Shown here: positions 51,488-61,172 of the stretch, in pieces | Position numbering within the stretch: position 1 is the first letter of the stretch | How the letters are laid out: each line of letters begins with the position of its first letter | Assembly (NCBI GenBank): GCA_000495735.1 | Contig: AYMD01000002.1 | Location: 209,793-273,792 of the forward strand | Length of the DNA stretch: 64,000 nucleotides | Source of the DNA: an uncultured Acidilobus sp. JCHS | GTDB taxonomy: Archaea > Thermoproteota > Thermoprotei_A > Sulfolobales > Acidilobaceae | Direction of reading: 5' to 3' | Made by a program: the position numbers and the translations under genes | Notes under the pieces: generated by a model | The model's input: the letters and a program-made list of their open reading frames with translations, nothing else | The model's database searches: none | What the model was told of the DNA's origin: nothing

Positions 51488-52297
51488 ATGGACGCTGTGA
51501 CAGGGATAGTTGATGTAATTAAGAAGGCCTTCTCCTGGGGCCTTGAGAAGGCCGAGACGGAGGGCTTGCCTGACCAGTCCGAGGGCATAAATTACGATGA
51601 TATAGTGGCTCAGCTCAACATAGCGAAGTCGGAGGTCGAGAGGATAAAGCTCAAGATGTCAGCAGAGATGAGCGAGTACTACGAGAGGCTCGTAAAGGCT
51701 CTGAAGGCCAAGGACGAGGAGAGCGCCACGTTTAACGCCTCAGAGCTCGCAATAAAGAAGAAGGTTTACAAGATCGTCGCAGCCTATGAGAAGCTCCTGG
51801 GGGCCGCCATCGAGAGGATAGCGGACGCCAGGAACATAGAGGTCCTCGTCAAGACCCTGGCGCCGCTCCAGTACGTCATGGAGACGGCCAACAACTACTT
51901 GTCAGGCCTCGCGCCTGACGTGACGGCTTCCCTGGCCTCAGTGATAGAGTCCACGGAGGGCGTCATAAGGAAGGTCGGCCTGCTCAGCTCAGTGCTGCCT
52001 GAGGGCAAGAGCGTGGCCCTCTACAGCCCGGATGTCAAGGAGCTCATAACTGAGGCCATGAAGGAGGCTGCTGAGGAGGCCGAGAAGGCAGCCCCGAAGG
52101 TGCCGCCAGCCTATGACCCTGAGGCGCTCGAGAGGAGGCTGCTTGACTACATAAGGACCTCAAAGGGCGTCATAAGCATAAGGCAGGCCGCGACATCCCT
52201 CGGCGTGGCCCCAGAGGTGGTGAGGGAGCTGCTGGCCAGGCTTGAGGCTAAGGGGGCCATAAAGGTAGAGCCCGCGTCATCGGCCTCAACTGCTTAA
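51488..52297 (+). CDS. cdvB: CdvB, ESCRT-III-like cell division protein
   Basis: 269 residues with a GGAGG site just before ATG. Helical ESCRT-III core (about 20-180) rich in Lys/Glu with LNIAKSEVERIKLKMSAEMS and ELAIKKKVYKIVAAYEKLL. A Pro-containing MIM2-like motif (APKVPPAYDP, about 208-217) should bind the CdvC MIT domain. The C-terminal winged helix (LLDYIRTSKGVISIRQAATS) is the part that binds CdvA in Sulfolobus. Polymerises at mid-cell. 51 bases before cdvC. Confidence 0.9.
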   Translation: MDAVTGIVDVIKKAFSWGLEKAETEGLPDQSEGINYDDIVAQLNIAKSEVERIKLKMSAEMSEYYERLVKALKAKDEESATFNASELAIKKKVYKIVAAYEKLLGAAIERIADARNIEVLVKTLAPLQYVMETANNYLSGLAPDVTASLASVIESTEGVIRKVGLLSSVLPEGKSVALYSPDVKELITEAMKEAAEEAEKAAPKVPPAYDPEALERRLLDYIRTSKGVISIRQAATSLGVAPEVVRELLARLEAKGAIKVEPASSASTA

Positions 52298-52348
52298 GGC
52301 CTCTCCCCCTTTATTTCGCTATATTTAACGTCATAGAGGTGAAGACGC

Positions 52349-53503
52349 TTGTCAGGGAGCCCTGTGCAGATGCTAGAGAGCCTTGCCAGAAAGAAGATAG
52401 AGGAAGGGCTTCAGGCAGAGAAGAACAAGGACTACGCCACGGCCGCGGACAAGTACAAGAGGGCGCTGGAGGCCCTTGATGACATTATCAGGAACTACCC
52501 AGATCACCCGCTCATAGGCCTTTACAGGCGGATGTATAATGACGTAAAGTCCAGGCTCAAGTACGTTGAGGTCAAGGGGGCTCAGGCCGTATCCTTGGGA
52601 GATGACGTGGTAAAAGTTGACATAAAGGGGGAGGCCGAACAGGGGCCTGACGAGCTGCCTGAGTTTGTGCTCAAGGAGAAGCCGAAGGTCACGTTCAACG
52701 ACATAGCTGGGCTTGAGGAAGCTAAGAGGGCCATAAAGGAGGCGATAATCTACCCTATAACTGAGCCTGAGCTCTTCCCCCTCGGCTGGCCGAGGGGGAT
52801 CCTCCTTTATGGCCCCCCAGGCACTGGCAAGACCATGTTGGCCGCGGCCGTGGCCAACGAGGTGTCAGGGGAGTTCCTTTACGCTGACGCGGCCAGCATC
52901 ATGAGCAAGTGGCTAGGGGAGGGCGAGAAGAACGTTAAGAGGCTGTTCGAGTACTCCAGGTCAAGGGCCAGGTCAGGGACCCCTGTGATAATATTCATAG
53001 ACGAGGTTGACGCCCTCTTCGGCGTCCACTCTAACGAGGTAGGCGGCGAGGTCAGGGTAAGGAACCAGTTCCTTAAGGAGATGGACGGGCTTCAGGACAA
53101 GAACGAGAGGCTCCACGTGTACGTTATAGCGGCCACTAACAAGCCCTGGGCCCTTGACGAGCCTTTCATCAGGAGGTTCCAGAAGAGGATTTACGTGCCC
53201 CTGCCTGACCTAGAGGCCAGGAGGCAGCTCCTGCAGATGCTTATCTCGAGGCTGCCGAGCGGGGCGAAAGTGGACCTGGACGAGCTGGCCAGGAGACTTG
53301 AGGGCTACAGCGGCAGCGACATAAAGGACCTAGTCCAGGACGCCTATATGAGGGTCGTTAGGGAGCACTTCGAGCAGAAGGGTGGCCTGAGGCCGGTAAC
53401 CATGGAGGACTTCGAGTACGCCCTGAGCCGCAGGAAGCCAAGCGTTGACGAGAGGATGCTCAGGGCCTATGAGGAGTGGAGCGAGAAGTTCAAGGCCGTT
53501 TAG
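52349..53503 (+). CDS. cdvC: CdvC, Vps4-like AAA ATPase
   Basis: 384 residues, TTG start after a GAGGTG site. N-terminal MIT domain (about 7-70; KKIEEGLQAEKNKDYATAAD, YKRALEALDDII) then one AAA module: LLYGPPGTGKTMLAAAVA (Walker A), VIIFIDEVDALFG (Walker B), IAATNKPWALDEPFIRRFQKRI (sensor 1/arginine finger). The beta-domain is small and ends SEKFKAV. Disassembles CdvB polymers during division or budding. Its tail overlaps the convergent methyltransferase by 14 bases. Confidence 0.96.
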   Translation: MSGSPVQMLESLARKKIEEGLQAEKNKDYATAADKYKRALEALDDIIRNYPDHPLIGLYRRMYNDVKSRLKYVEVKGAQAVSLGDDVVKVDIKGEAEQGPDELPEFVLKEKPKVTFNDIAGLEEAKRAIKEAIIYPITEPELFPLGWPRGILLYGPPGTGKTMLAAAVANEVSGEFLYADAASIMSKWLGEGEKNVKRLFEYSRSRARSGTPVIIFIDEVDALFGVHSNEVGGEVRVRNQFLKEMDGLQDKNERLHVYVIAATNKPWALDEPFIRRFQKRIYVPLPDLEARRQLLQMLISRLPSGAKVDLDELARRLEGYSGSDIKDLVQDAYMRVVREHFEQKGGLRPVTMEDFEYALSRRKPSVDERMLRAYEEWSEKFKAV

Positions 53504-54374
53504 GCCTGCGGGCTACAATCCCTAGGGCCTCCTTAACGTACCTTATTTCATCGAAGCCCACTTCCCTAAGCCTTCTCGCTACGTCGGCCCAGAGGCTCCT
53601 ACCCCTGGCCCTGCCCGGCTCGCCAGTGTAGTGGAAGAGCCTGCCGCCCGGCCTCAGCAGCCTGAAGAGCTCCGCGTAGAACTCCCTGCCGTACAGGGGC
53701 CCCGTCGATGACGTGAACCTCGGCGGGTCATGAACTACATAGTCGAAGGGCCCCGAAAGCTCCTTGACGACCATAACGGCGTCGCCTAACAGGATCGTCA
53801 CCTTATCTGAGGCCAGATGACGGCTCCAGGGGTTCCTCTCGGCCACCCAGAGAACGTTCTCGTCGACCTCTATTGAAGTCACGTGGGCAGCGCCCGCCTC
53901 CAGGGCGGCGGCTGTCGTATAGCCTAGACCGGTGCCAACCTCGAGGACCTCGGACCCTGGCCTTATTGAGAGGGCCCTGACCTTAGACCTGGCGTCCTCA
54001 ATTGGCGTTGTTCCCTCCACCCTGTGCATGTGTATGCCGTTGATTTCGAGTGTTGGAGCGCGGCTTCCCTCCACGGGCACTAGCTTGTAGTAAGCGAAGG
54101 GCGTCCTCACCTCGACTTCATAGGCCGCTGACCGCTCGACCGCCAGATACGATCTCCTACGCGTGTGCCTCTGAAGGACCTCCGCCTCAACGCTATAGGC
54201 CCTACCCCCCAGCTCGACAACTACCTCGTGACCCCTCTTGGCTACCCTGACGGAGTCCTTACCCGCATTAACCGTGACCACGCTCCCTGGCGACGCGTTA
54301 AGTAAGGCCTCTGACTCCCAGGGGGCTAGTACTACACACTCGCAGGCCGAGAAGCCGAAGACCTGGAGGGCCAT
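53490..54374 (-). CDS. SAM-dependent methyltransferase in the herA operon
   Basis: About 294 residues from ATG 54374, which overlaps the herA stop (TGATG). A longer frame inside herA is unlikely. The N-terminal half is a beta-rich domain. Rossmann-like methyltransferase motif I is VLEVGTGLGYTTAAALEAGA, with acidic strand-2 end SIEVDEN, and motif IV is FDYVVHDPPRF. The DPPRF motif (N/D-P-P-aromatic) suggests methylation of a planar nitrogen in a base or RNA, though spermidine-synthase-like enzymes are also similar. Tight coupling to herA implies a role in DNA end processing or protection (inference). Confidence 0.75.
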   Translation of the reverse strand: MALQVFGFSACECVVLAPWESEALLNASPGSVVTVNAGKDSVRVAKRGHEVVVELGGRAYSVEAEVLQRHTRRRSYLAVERSAAYEVEVRTPFAYYKLVPVEGSRAPTLEINGIHMHRVEGTTPIEDARSKVRALSIRPGSEVLEVGTGLGYTTAAALEAGAAHVTSIEVDENVLWVAERNPWSRHLASDKVTILLGDAVMVVKELSGPFDYVVHDPPRFTSSTGPLYGREFYAELFRLLRPGGRLFHYTGEPGRARGRSLWADVARRLREVGFDEIRYVKEALGIVARRPKRP

Positions 54375-55951
54375 CAGAGCAGCTCCTCTAGGCTCCTCTC
54401 TACCTCCTCCGCCCTTCTGGCCTCTCCCTTGACAAGTGCCTCCCACTCGCTGATCACGTCTATGTCGCCTCCCCTGCTCTTCTCCTTACATATGTCAACC
54501 TTGACTATGGCGGGGAGCTTGACCATGCTCCCTATTACGACAGCTTCGCCTGGGTTCAGGCTCGGCAGGAGGGCCGCCAGGTCCTCGCTAAGCTCCTCGC
54601 TAGCCTCCTGGACGTACCTAATGTCCTGGGGTTCAACGATCCTGAGTATGATCTTGTTGTTGGTCTGACTTAGGACGTCAGGGTCGACGTTCCTGGGCCT
54701 CTGGCTCACTATAACGAGCCCTACCCCGAACTTCCTGCCCTCCCTTGCAACCCTTGAGGCCCAGTACTTAGTCAATTTGTGGTCCCTTGCCGGTATCAGG
54801 ATGTGGGCCTCCTCGATGACAACGATTATGGGGGGCAGGCGGCCGACCCCCGACTCCTCCCTCCTCTTCAGCTTCTTCCTCTCGCTCAGTATCCTCCTTA
54901 AGTAGTGGCTCACTATGGCGTCGGCTGCCTCCTCATCGACCCCGCTTAGGTCGAACACGTTGAGCCTGCCCGGCACCACTACCTTGGTCAGGTCAAGTGG
55001 GACGCCGTGGTCAAGTACATCAGCGTACTTGTCCTTTACGTCCATGAGCCTGTTGAGGGCTCCCCTGCCTCCCTCCTCATCAACAGCGCCTTTCTCTATG
55101 AGCTTCTCGAGCGTATCTATCAGGGCGTCGACTAGCGTGTAATCCGCTGTGAACTTGATCTTTCCCTCCGAGTACCCCTCATGGACAAGTGCCCACGCCT
55201 GGCGGATCGCCCTTTCCTGTCTCACGGCGCTCTCGGGGACCTTGGCCAGCTCCATCAGCTCCTCAAGGGCCATGTTTACGGGGTTCATGGCAGGCCTAAG
55301 CACGTTAACCAGCTGACCGCCAAGTTCAATGTTTGAGTACTCCCCATGCATGTCGAATATGACTACTGTGCCCCTTAACCTCTGAACGATCTCACGGGCT
55401 AGGACGCAGACCGTGTTGCTCTTGCCGCCGCCTGTGACTGCGAGTATCGCCAGGTGCCTCATCAGCCTGTTGACATTTATGTTGTACCTGACCTCCTCGT
55501 TGTTGATAAGGCTCCCTAGCTCTATCCACCCCCTGCTCTCGTTTGAGCCAAACACGCTCTTCAAGAGGTCTGTTGACGCCGAGTAAACAATGGTGCCTGG
55601 CCTTGGAGGGACCTTGGGAAGAACTACAAGGCCCTTCACCAGGTGGTCCTGGTAGCTGAGCCACCTTATGGAGCCCCTTACGTAGCTTGGGGACACCAGC
55701 GGGTTCTCGTTCAGGGTCCTGACCAGGGCGTCCACAGAGTCGGGGCTCGTGACGTCCTCTGAAAGGAGCCTGTTACCTGCCGTCACGGTCTCTATCATAC
55801 CGAAGACGCAGCCCGCGGGGGTCTCAGCAACGACGTAAGTGCCTGCCTGAGGGACCTCGCGATCCCCCTTGAAGAGAACCTGACTCGACCTGGGCGTGCT
55901 CTCTCCTACTATCCAGCCCAGCTCCCTTTCGCCCTTGCACGGGGACATCAT
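54374..55951 (-). CDS. herA: HerA DNA translocase/helicase
   Basis: 525-residue FtsK/HerA ATPase. N-terminal HAS barrel (VLFKGDREVPQAGTYVVAE), Walker A ILAVTGGGKSNTVCVLA, Walker B PIIVVIEEAHILIPA, a conserved VSQRPRNVDPDVLSQTNNKI segment and IGSMVKLPAIVKVD near the end. Forms hexamers with NurA that resect DNA ends for recombination. Starts 3 bases after nurA. Confidence 0.95.
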   Translation of the reverse strand: MMSPCKGERELGWIVGESTPRSSQVLFKGDREVPQAGTYVVAETPAGCVFGMIETVTAGNRLLSEDVTSPDSVDALVRTLNENPLVSPSYVRGSIRWLSYQDHLVKGLVVLPKVPPRPGTIVYSASTDLLKSVFGSNESRGWIELGSLINNEEVRYNINVNRLMRHLAILAVTGGGKSNTVCVLAREIVQRLRGTVVIFDMHGEYSNIELGGQLVNVLRPAMNPVNMALEELMELAKVPESAVRQERAIRQAWALVHEGYSEGKIKFTADYTLVDALIDTLEKLIEKGAVDEEGGRGALNRLMDVKDKYADVLDHGVPLDLTKVVVPGRLNVFDLSGVDEEAADAIVSHYLRRILSERKKLKRREESGVGRLPPIIVVIEEAHILIPARDHKLTKYWASRVAREGRKFGVGLVIVSQRPRNVDPDVLSQTNNKIILRIVEPQDIRYVQEASEELSEDLAALLPSLNPGEAVVIGSMVKLPAIVKVDICKEKSRGGDIDVISEWEALVKGEARRAEEVERSLEELL

Positions 55952-55954
55952 AAC

Positions 55955-57187
55955 TCACACCCTAAGCACAGACCTGCTCTCGGGCACCAGGTCGGCCCCC
56001 AGGGCCCTCAGAACGCCGTCCATCTCAGGCTCTGATATCCTTGCGTTGCTGTCAGCTATCATCAGCGCCAGGGGGTAGCCCTCACCAGATAAGGGTAACG
56101 TGGCTAGCCTGGAGAGAAGGGAGCCCGCCAGCTTGACCTCGTCAGCGGACTCCACGAGGTCCTTCCTGTAAAGGGCCTCCACCTTAAAGATGAAGCCGCC
56201 CCTCCTCAGCCTGACGAAAGTGCTCAGGACAGCGACCTTGCCCTGGTAGAAATCGCTGACGCCGTTGACAGCGGGGTACAGCCTTGGGCCTCCGGTCTTC
56301 TTAAGGCCGAAGTACTCGTTCACGTTCCTAAACAGTCTGGCCGTGAAGCCTGGCTCTATGTCACCCCTGGACCTCAAGATGTCCTCGATTATGTGTATGT
56401 CCGGGAGCGTTGAGTTGCAGAACGACGTTGACCTGCTGGTCTTGACTACGAAGACCGGCGTCGAACCCTGGGCCCAGATGCGCTCTATTGTCCTCTTGAT
56501 GACCATTAGCCTCTCCAGGCTCTCTAGCGCGAGTATCCATGAGTTCTTCAGCCCGTCCTCCCTGGCCTCGCGGGCCACCTCATCAAGGCGGCCCTCATAG
56601 GCCAGCCTGAGGAGCAGGCTCGCTGAGAAGGGCCTGAGCCTGGAGTCCTCTATAGCCTTGGCTACGCACTCAGGGTCAGACGACTCGCACGCGGTTCCCG
56701 TAAGCCTTTCAGCTATGTCCTTGTTCTTAGTTAGCACCCTGCCCACGAACTCCAGCGCTTCATCCCATGTGACCCTCGCGCCGACGCTTCCCCACCTTAT
56801 TGGCGGCCTTCCGTCAAAGAGCGCTATGCCGTTCGTGGGCGCCACGTCCCCTGCGGCCTCGGCCTCGAGGATCTCCCTGTAGAGGCTGAGCCTCTTTGAC
56901 GCCTTGAAGTCCTGAGGAAGGATTAGCCCTACGAAGCCCTTAGGGCTCGTGGCCTGAGGGACCCCTCCCCCTCCGAACCTGGCCCCCCAGGCCTTAACAG
57001 CTACCATAGTGTACGTCCTCAGCCGCCTTACGTTAAGGCCTCCGTCCTCAGCCGAGTACTGCGAAACGACGCCTTCGGCTGCCTCAAGGCGGTGCCAGGA
57101 GAGATCACACCTCCCCTCGGCCTTCGTGTCGTCTAGGATCCTCCTTATGAGGTCACGAGACTCCAGCGCATAGGGGACTAAGCTCAA
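55955..57187 (-). CDS. nurA: NurA 5'-3' nuclease
   Basis: 410 residues, longer than Sulfolobus NurA (about 340). The metal-site Asp is likely in NGIALFDGRPPIRWGSV. The C-terminal hallmark YPLALMIADSNARISEPEMD matches the NurA DNA-end-binding region, and LSTFVRLRRGGFIFKVEALY the strand before it. Identity rests partly on position between rad50 and herA. Overlaps rad50 by 4 bases. Confidence 0.82.
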   Translation of the reverse strand: MSLVPYALESRDLIRRILDDTKAEGRCDLSWHRLEAAEGVVSQYSAEDGGLNVRRLRTYTMVAVKAWGARFGGGGVPQATSPKGFVGLILPQDFKASKRLSLYREILEAEAAGDVAPTNGIALFDGRPPIRWGSVGARVTWDEALEFVGRVLTKNKDIAERLTGTACESSDPECVAKAIEDSRLRPFSASLLLRLAYEGRLDEVAREAREDGLKNSWILALESLERLMVIKRTIERIWAQGSTPVFVVKTSRSTSFCNSTLPDIHIIEDILRSRGDIEPGFTARLFRNVNEYFGLKKTGGPRLYPAVNGVSDFYQGKVAVLSTFVRLRRGGFIFKVEALYRKDLVESADEVKLAGSLLSRLATLPLSGEGYPLALMIADSNARISEPEMDGVLRALGADLVPESRSVLRV

Positions 57188-59925
57188 GCCGCCTCACCCT
57201 CCTCACAGCTGACCTTCGACAGCCCCCTCTGGTCCTTCTCCACCGTGCAGACCTTGTCAACCTTGTCAACGACCTCCGTGTGGTGCGTGATCATTATCAG
57301 CTGCGGCACGCCGCCCTCCTCGGTCACCCTGCCTATTATGTCCACCAGGGCCCTCCTCCTGGCGTCGTCAAGCATGTCGGTAGGCTCGTCAAGCAGGAGG
57401 AACCCTACCTTTGACTGCATGATCCTGTTCAGGGCCAGGACGTAGGCCAAGGAGAGCACTATCTGCTCCCCTCCGCTGAGCGTTGAGACGGGCCTCTCGA
57501 CGCCCTGCCTGTCCACGACCCTGAAGTAGAAAGCGTCCTCAGACTCCCGCACCTCCACCCTGGCGTAATCAAGTCCAAATAGCCTGAACACGTCATTCAT
57601 CTCGTTCTCAAGGCTTATGAGGGCCCTCCTGTAAAGGGCCTTCTCAAGCCTCTCCACGACGGCCATAGCGCCAAGCGCGGCGTCAAGCTCGTCCAGCGCC
57701 CTGCTGAGGGCCTCCTCGTCTTCGCCGGCCCTCTCGGCGTCAGCCTTTGCCTGCTCAATCCTCGACCTGAGAGCCGCGACCTCCTTCAGCGCTTGGTCCC
57801 TCTGCGTCCTTATGCCTTCCTGCCTGCGCCTCAGCTCGTCGCACTCCCTGGCCTTAGGCTCAAGCGCACTTACCTGAGACCTTAACGCCTCTACCCTGCG
57901 CCTCAGCTCGTCGACCCTGGTCCCAGCCTCTGAGACCTGTGACCTAAGCGAAAGCGCGGTGCCCTCAAGGACCCTTGCCCTGGCAGCGGCCTCCACTGCC
58001 GTCTTGACCTTGGCGAGGGCCTCTGCTAGGTCCTTAGCTGAAGCCCTGTTGATCAGCTCACGCTCTACCTGGGCCCTCCTGGCCTTACTGGCCTCAAGCT
58101 CCCCTTCGACGCGCTTTAGCTCATCTATTACCCCCTGGGCAGCCTCGGGCGACCTGAGCCCGCTCGCCTCAAGCCTGGCTAAGGCCGCAAGGTATGAGGC
58201 GTTGGCCTGCTCAAGCTCCTTCAGCCTACGCTCAACCTCCTCAGCCTCCCTGTTGAGCGCCTCAACGGACCTCTTGAGCTCAGGTAGCCTTGAGCTCAGC
58301 GCAGAGAGGCCCTGCAGTGATGACATTATTTGGGACGCCGTAGATATCGCTGCCCTGGCCCTGCTGACCCTGGACTCAATGTCTTCAAGCCTCCTGAAGA
58401 GGTCCTCTGCCTGCGACCTCGCGGCCTCAGCGCTGGCCCTCAGCCTGGACGCCTCCTCTGAGTAGTGAAGCGCTAACGACTCAGCCCTCTCCTGCGACAG
58501 AGGCGACCCACACACAGGGCACCTGGCCTCCCTCCCGCCCCTCCTCAGAAGCCTGACGACCTCGTCGAGCTCCCTGAGCCTGGCCTCCTGCGCCTCTGCC
58601 TGGGCCCTCAGCTCCTGGGCCCTGGCCCTGACCTCCGTCAGCTCGCTTTCAAGCCCCCTGAGCTTCTCCTCTAGGCACCTAATGTCGCAATCCTGGCCTA
58701 CCCCTACCGCGGCCCTTGCCTCCTGCTCCGCCTGCTCTATGGACTTCGAGAGGAGCTCCGCCTGGGCCAGCTGACCCTCTATGACCTTAAGCTCGTCAGA
58801 GGCCTTCCGCCTGGCTTCCCTCAGCTCCTCAAGCCTTGACCTCAGCGCCTCATACTCCTCGTGAACCCCTCTGTTAGCATTGAGCTCCAGGTATGCGTCG
58901 GCGATGGGCTTCAGTTCCCTTGCCCTCTCGCTCAGCAATGAAATCCTGTTATCAAGCGAGGTGAGCTCGTCAACTAACGGCGCCAGCGAGGCAAGGGGGA
59001 CCAGGGGCTGAAGTGACGCCAGCTGCTGCATAACGTCATTAAGTTCGCCCTGTAGCCTGGACAGCCTCGCCTGCTCCTCACCAAGCGACCTCTCGCCCTC
59101 TCTCAGCTGCTGCCTCAACGCCTCAAGCACCGATGAGGCCTTGCACGCCTCGTCAGAGGCCCTCGTCACCTTGTCGAGCTCTGCTGTCAACGAGGAAAGC
59201 CTCTCCTCAGCCTCCTTGAGCTTGGCCTCAAGGTCGTGGTACTCCTGCAGCTTGGCCCTCTTGACCTCCCTTGCGGCCTGTATGGCCTTAAGCACCTCAG
59301 CCCTTCTCCTAGGGCCCACGTCAAAGGCCATGATGAGGCTTCCGTCGCTCCTCTGGACCCTTATCGTGTGGGACCTCACCGCCTCGAGGGCCTTCTCGAG
59401 CTGAGGGATCCCGATAGCGCTCTCAACGAGCTCCTTGAGCCTCTTGCCCTCATCCGAGGAAAGTATAGAGGCTATCTCGGCCAGGCCGCCCTGCCTTATT
59501 ATCACCGCGGAGCCTATGAAGCTCTTGTAATCAGTTACCCCGTGAAGCCCGAGGAGCTTAGCCATCTCCTCCCTGTAGGTCGTTGCCGTGGTCGCTACTA
59601 CCTTGCCGTTAACGGTCAGCCTGTAAGCTGTTGTAGCAGTGCTCCCGCGCCTCTCTATGAAGACCCTTGCGGTGGCCTTTGAGCCAGTGGCGGGGTCCTC
59701 GAGCTCAAGAATAACCTCGGCCCTCTGCTTGCCAAGCTGTATCAGGTCTGACGCCTTTCCTCTCCAGCCTGACCCGGTCAGCGCATAATATATGGCCTCA
59801 AAGACGCTGGTCTTCCCGGCCCCGTTCTCGCCGACTAAGGCCAGGCTGCCAAGCGGAAGCCTAAGCTTAGTGCTCTCATGGCTGAGGAAGTTACGCATCT
59901 CCACGGACCTTATGATGTAGGTCAC
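57184..59925 (-). CDS. rad50: Rad50 SMC-like ATPase
   Basis: 913 residues: N-terminal Walker A LVGENGAGKTSVFEAIYYAL, Q-loop near IGSAVIIRQGGLAEI, a long Glu/Arg/Ala-rich coiled coil with a central zinc hook CPVCGSPL, then C-terminal signature STLSGGEQIVLSLAYVLAL and Walker B FLLLDEPTDMLDDARRRAL. Tethers and processes double-strand breaks with Mre11. Start overlaps the mre11 stop. Confidence 0.97.
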   Translation of the reverse strand: MTYIIRSVEMRNFLSHESTKLRLPLGSLALVGENGAGKTSVFEAIYYALTGSGWRGKASDLIQLGKQRAEVILELEDPATGSKATARVFIERRGSTATTAYRLTVNGKVVATTATTYREEMAKLLGLHGVTDYKSFIGSAVIIRQGGLAEIASILSSDEGKRLKELVESAIGIPQLEKALEAVRSHTIRVQRSDGSLIMAFDVGPRRRAEVLKAIQAAREVKRAKLQEYHDLEAKLKEAEERLSSLTAELDKVTRASDEACKASSVLEALRQQLREGERSLGEEQARLSRLQGELNDVMQQLASLQPLVPLASLAPLVDELTSLDNRISLLSERARELKPIADAYLELNANRGVHEEYEALRSRLEELREARRKASDELKVIEGQLAQAELLSKSIEQAEQEARAAVGVGQDCDIRCLEEKLRGLESELTEVRARAQELRAQAEAQEARLRELDEVVRLLRRGGREARCPVCGSPLSQERAESLALHYSEEASRLRASAEAARSQAEDLFRRLEDIESRVSRARAAISTASQIMSSLQGLSALSSRLPELKRSVEALNREAEEVERRLKELEQANASYLAALARLEASGLRSPEAAQGVIDELKRVEGELEASKARRAQVERELINRASAKDLAEALAKVKTAVEAAARARVLEGTALSLRSQVSEAGTRVDELRRRVEALRSQVSALEPKARECDELRRRQEGIRTQRDQALKEVAALRSRIEQAKADAERAGEDEEALSRALDELDAALGAMAVVERLEKALYRRALISLENEMNDVFRLFGLDYARVEVRESEDAFYFRVVDRQGVERPVSTLSGGEQIVLSLAYVLALNRIMQSKVGFLLLDEPTDMLDDARRRALVDIIGRVTEEGGVPQLIMITHHTEVVDKVDKVCTVEKDQRGLSKVSCEEGEAA

Positions 59926-61172
59926 TGGGCCGCCAGCCTCCTAAGCGACTCCAATGACTTAGGCCAGGAGGCCAGCCTTTCGAGCGCCTTCTCAATGGCC
60001 TCCTCATTCCCCTCCGAGGCGGCGACTATAAGGTCAAGTATCGCCTTAGACGTGAGTTCATCGAGCCCAACCTCAGCCTTAATCACGTCGAGAGGGTCAA
60101 GGGGCTCAGGGCCGCGCTCCGGCAGGGCCTTGGCCCCCGCCTTCTCATCGCTCACCCTCGTTATGTGCGGTATTATTATCAGGCCCCTCTCGCCGGAGAC
60201 CCTTGAGGCGGAGAGCTCAACCACGCTTGAGGGCACCTTGACCCCAACCTTAAGCCTGAGGTGAACGAGCGGCTCCTTCTCGTTAGGGGCCCTCGCGACC
60301 TTGCCTACAGCTGCCCTGATCACCCTGTCAACGTCCTTTGGGTCCCTGACCTCGGCGTCAAGCACCACGTGCCTCCTCACGGCGATGCTTACCTCTTGGA
60401 CTACCGGCTCGTCACCGCTCAGGTCCACTATGAGCGGGCCTCTCTTGTGGTCCCTCTCCGCCTCGGAGACGTCAAGGGGGTAGAGGGAGCCCGTGTAAGC
60501 GTACCACAGGTCTGGCCTGCCAGGGGGCACAACACACCTGACGCACCTGTCATGTACGTGGCCTAGCGCTACGTAACGCGCCTTAGGCAGCTCCGTCAGA
60601 GAGGCTATGGCGTCATACGTGAACACTGGGTCAAGAGAGAAGTGTCCCGTGAAGATCACGCTGAGGCCCAGCGACCTGAGCTCCTCAGCTCTCCTCTCAT
60701 AACAGGGCGCTAACGCCCTAAAGATGTCCCTACGCTCGTTAACGCTGACCTTGAAGAAGGGGTAGACCATGAAGGCAAGCTTGCCATCAATTATCGTCAT
60801 CCTCTCTATTGCCTTCAGGCACTCGGCCGCAGAGGTAAGCTTGAGGCCTGGAGGGGGCTGAGGCGCGTGGAAGCCCTCCAGGGCCTCGGCTAAAACGTCA
60901 AGGGGTGAAGGCTCTCTTCTGCCCGGGGTATCGTGCTCCCCCCTCGCAGCTATGACCTTGACGCCTCTTGACGTTAACTCCCTCAGCTTCCTCAGCGCGA
61001 AGGCCAAGGTGGCGTTATCTGGGTGCGGAGAGTCGAACAGGTCGCCGGCTATCACAAGAGCTCTGACCCTGTCCTTGACTATCTCCTCGATGGACTCCTC
61101 AAAGGCCTGGAATATGTCATCATAGAAGGCCCTCTCGCCGTACTTCCTGGCGCCTAAGTGAACGTCGGCCAT
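59922..61172 (-). CDS. mre11: Mre11 nuclease
   Basis: 416 residues from ATG 61172: ADVHLG (metal Asp/His), VIAGDLFDSPHP, AARGEHDTPGRREP (GNHD box as GEHD), IFTGHFSLDP and ALGHVHDRC, all phosphodiesterase motifs. The family needs a first strand (like ILHISD) before DxHLG, and the ATG start omits it. Upstream in frame LGTDALIAHM supplies it, and the only candidate initiator before an in-frame stop is CTG 61199, with a GGGAG site 6 bases ahead. First gene of mre11-rad50-nurA-herA-methyltransferase. Confidence 0.95.
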   Translation of the reverse strand: MADVHLGARKYGERAFYDDIFQAFEESIEEIVKDRVRALVIAGDLFDSPHPDNATLAFALRKLRELTSRGVKVIAARGEHDTPGRREPSPLDVLAEALEGFHAPQPPPGLKLTSAAECLKAIERMTIIDGKLAFMVYPFFKVSVNERRDIFRALAPCYERRAEELRSLGLSVIFTGHFSLDPVFTYDAIASLTELPKARYVALGHVHDRCVRCVVPPGRPDLWYAYTGSLYPLDVSEAERDHKRGPLIVDLSGDEPVVQEVSIAVRRHVVLDAEVRDPKDVDRVIRAAVGKVARAPNEKEPLVHLRLKVGVKVPSSVVELSASRVSGERGLIIIPHITRVSDEKAGAKALPERGPEPLDPLDVIKAEVGLDELTSKAILDLIVAASEGNEEAIEKALERLASWPKSLESLRRLAAQ

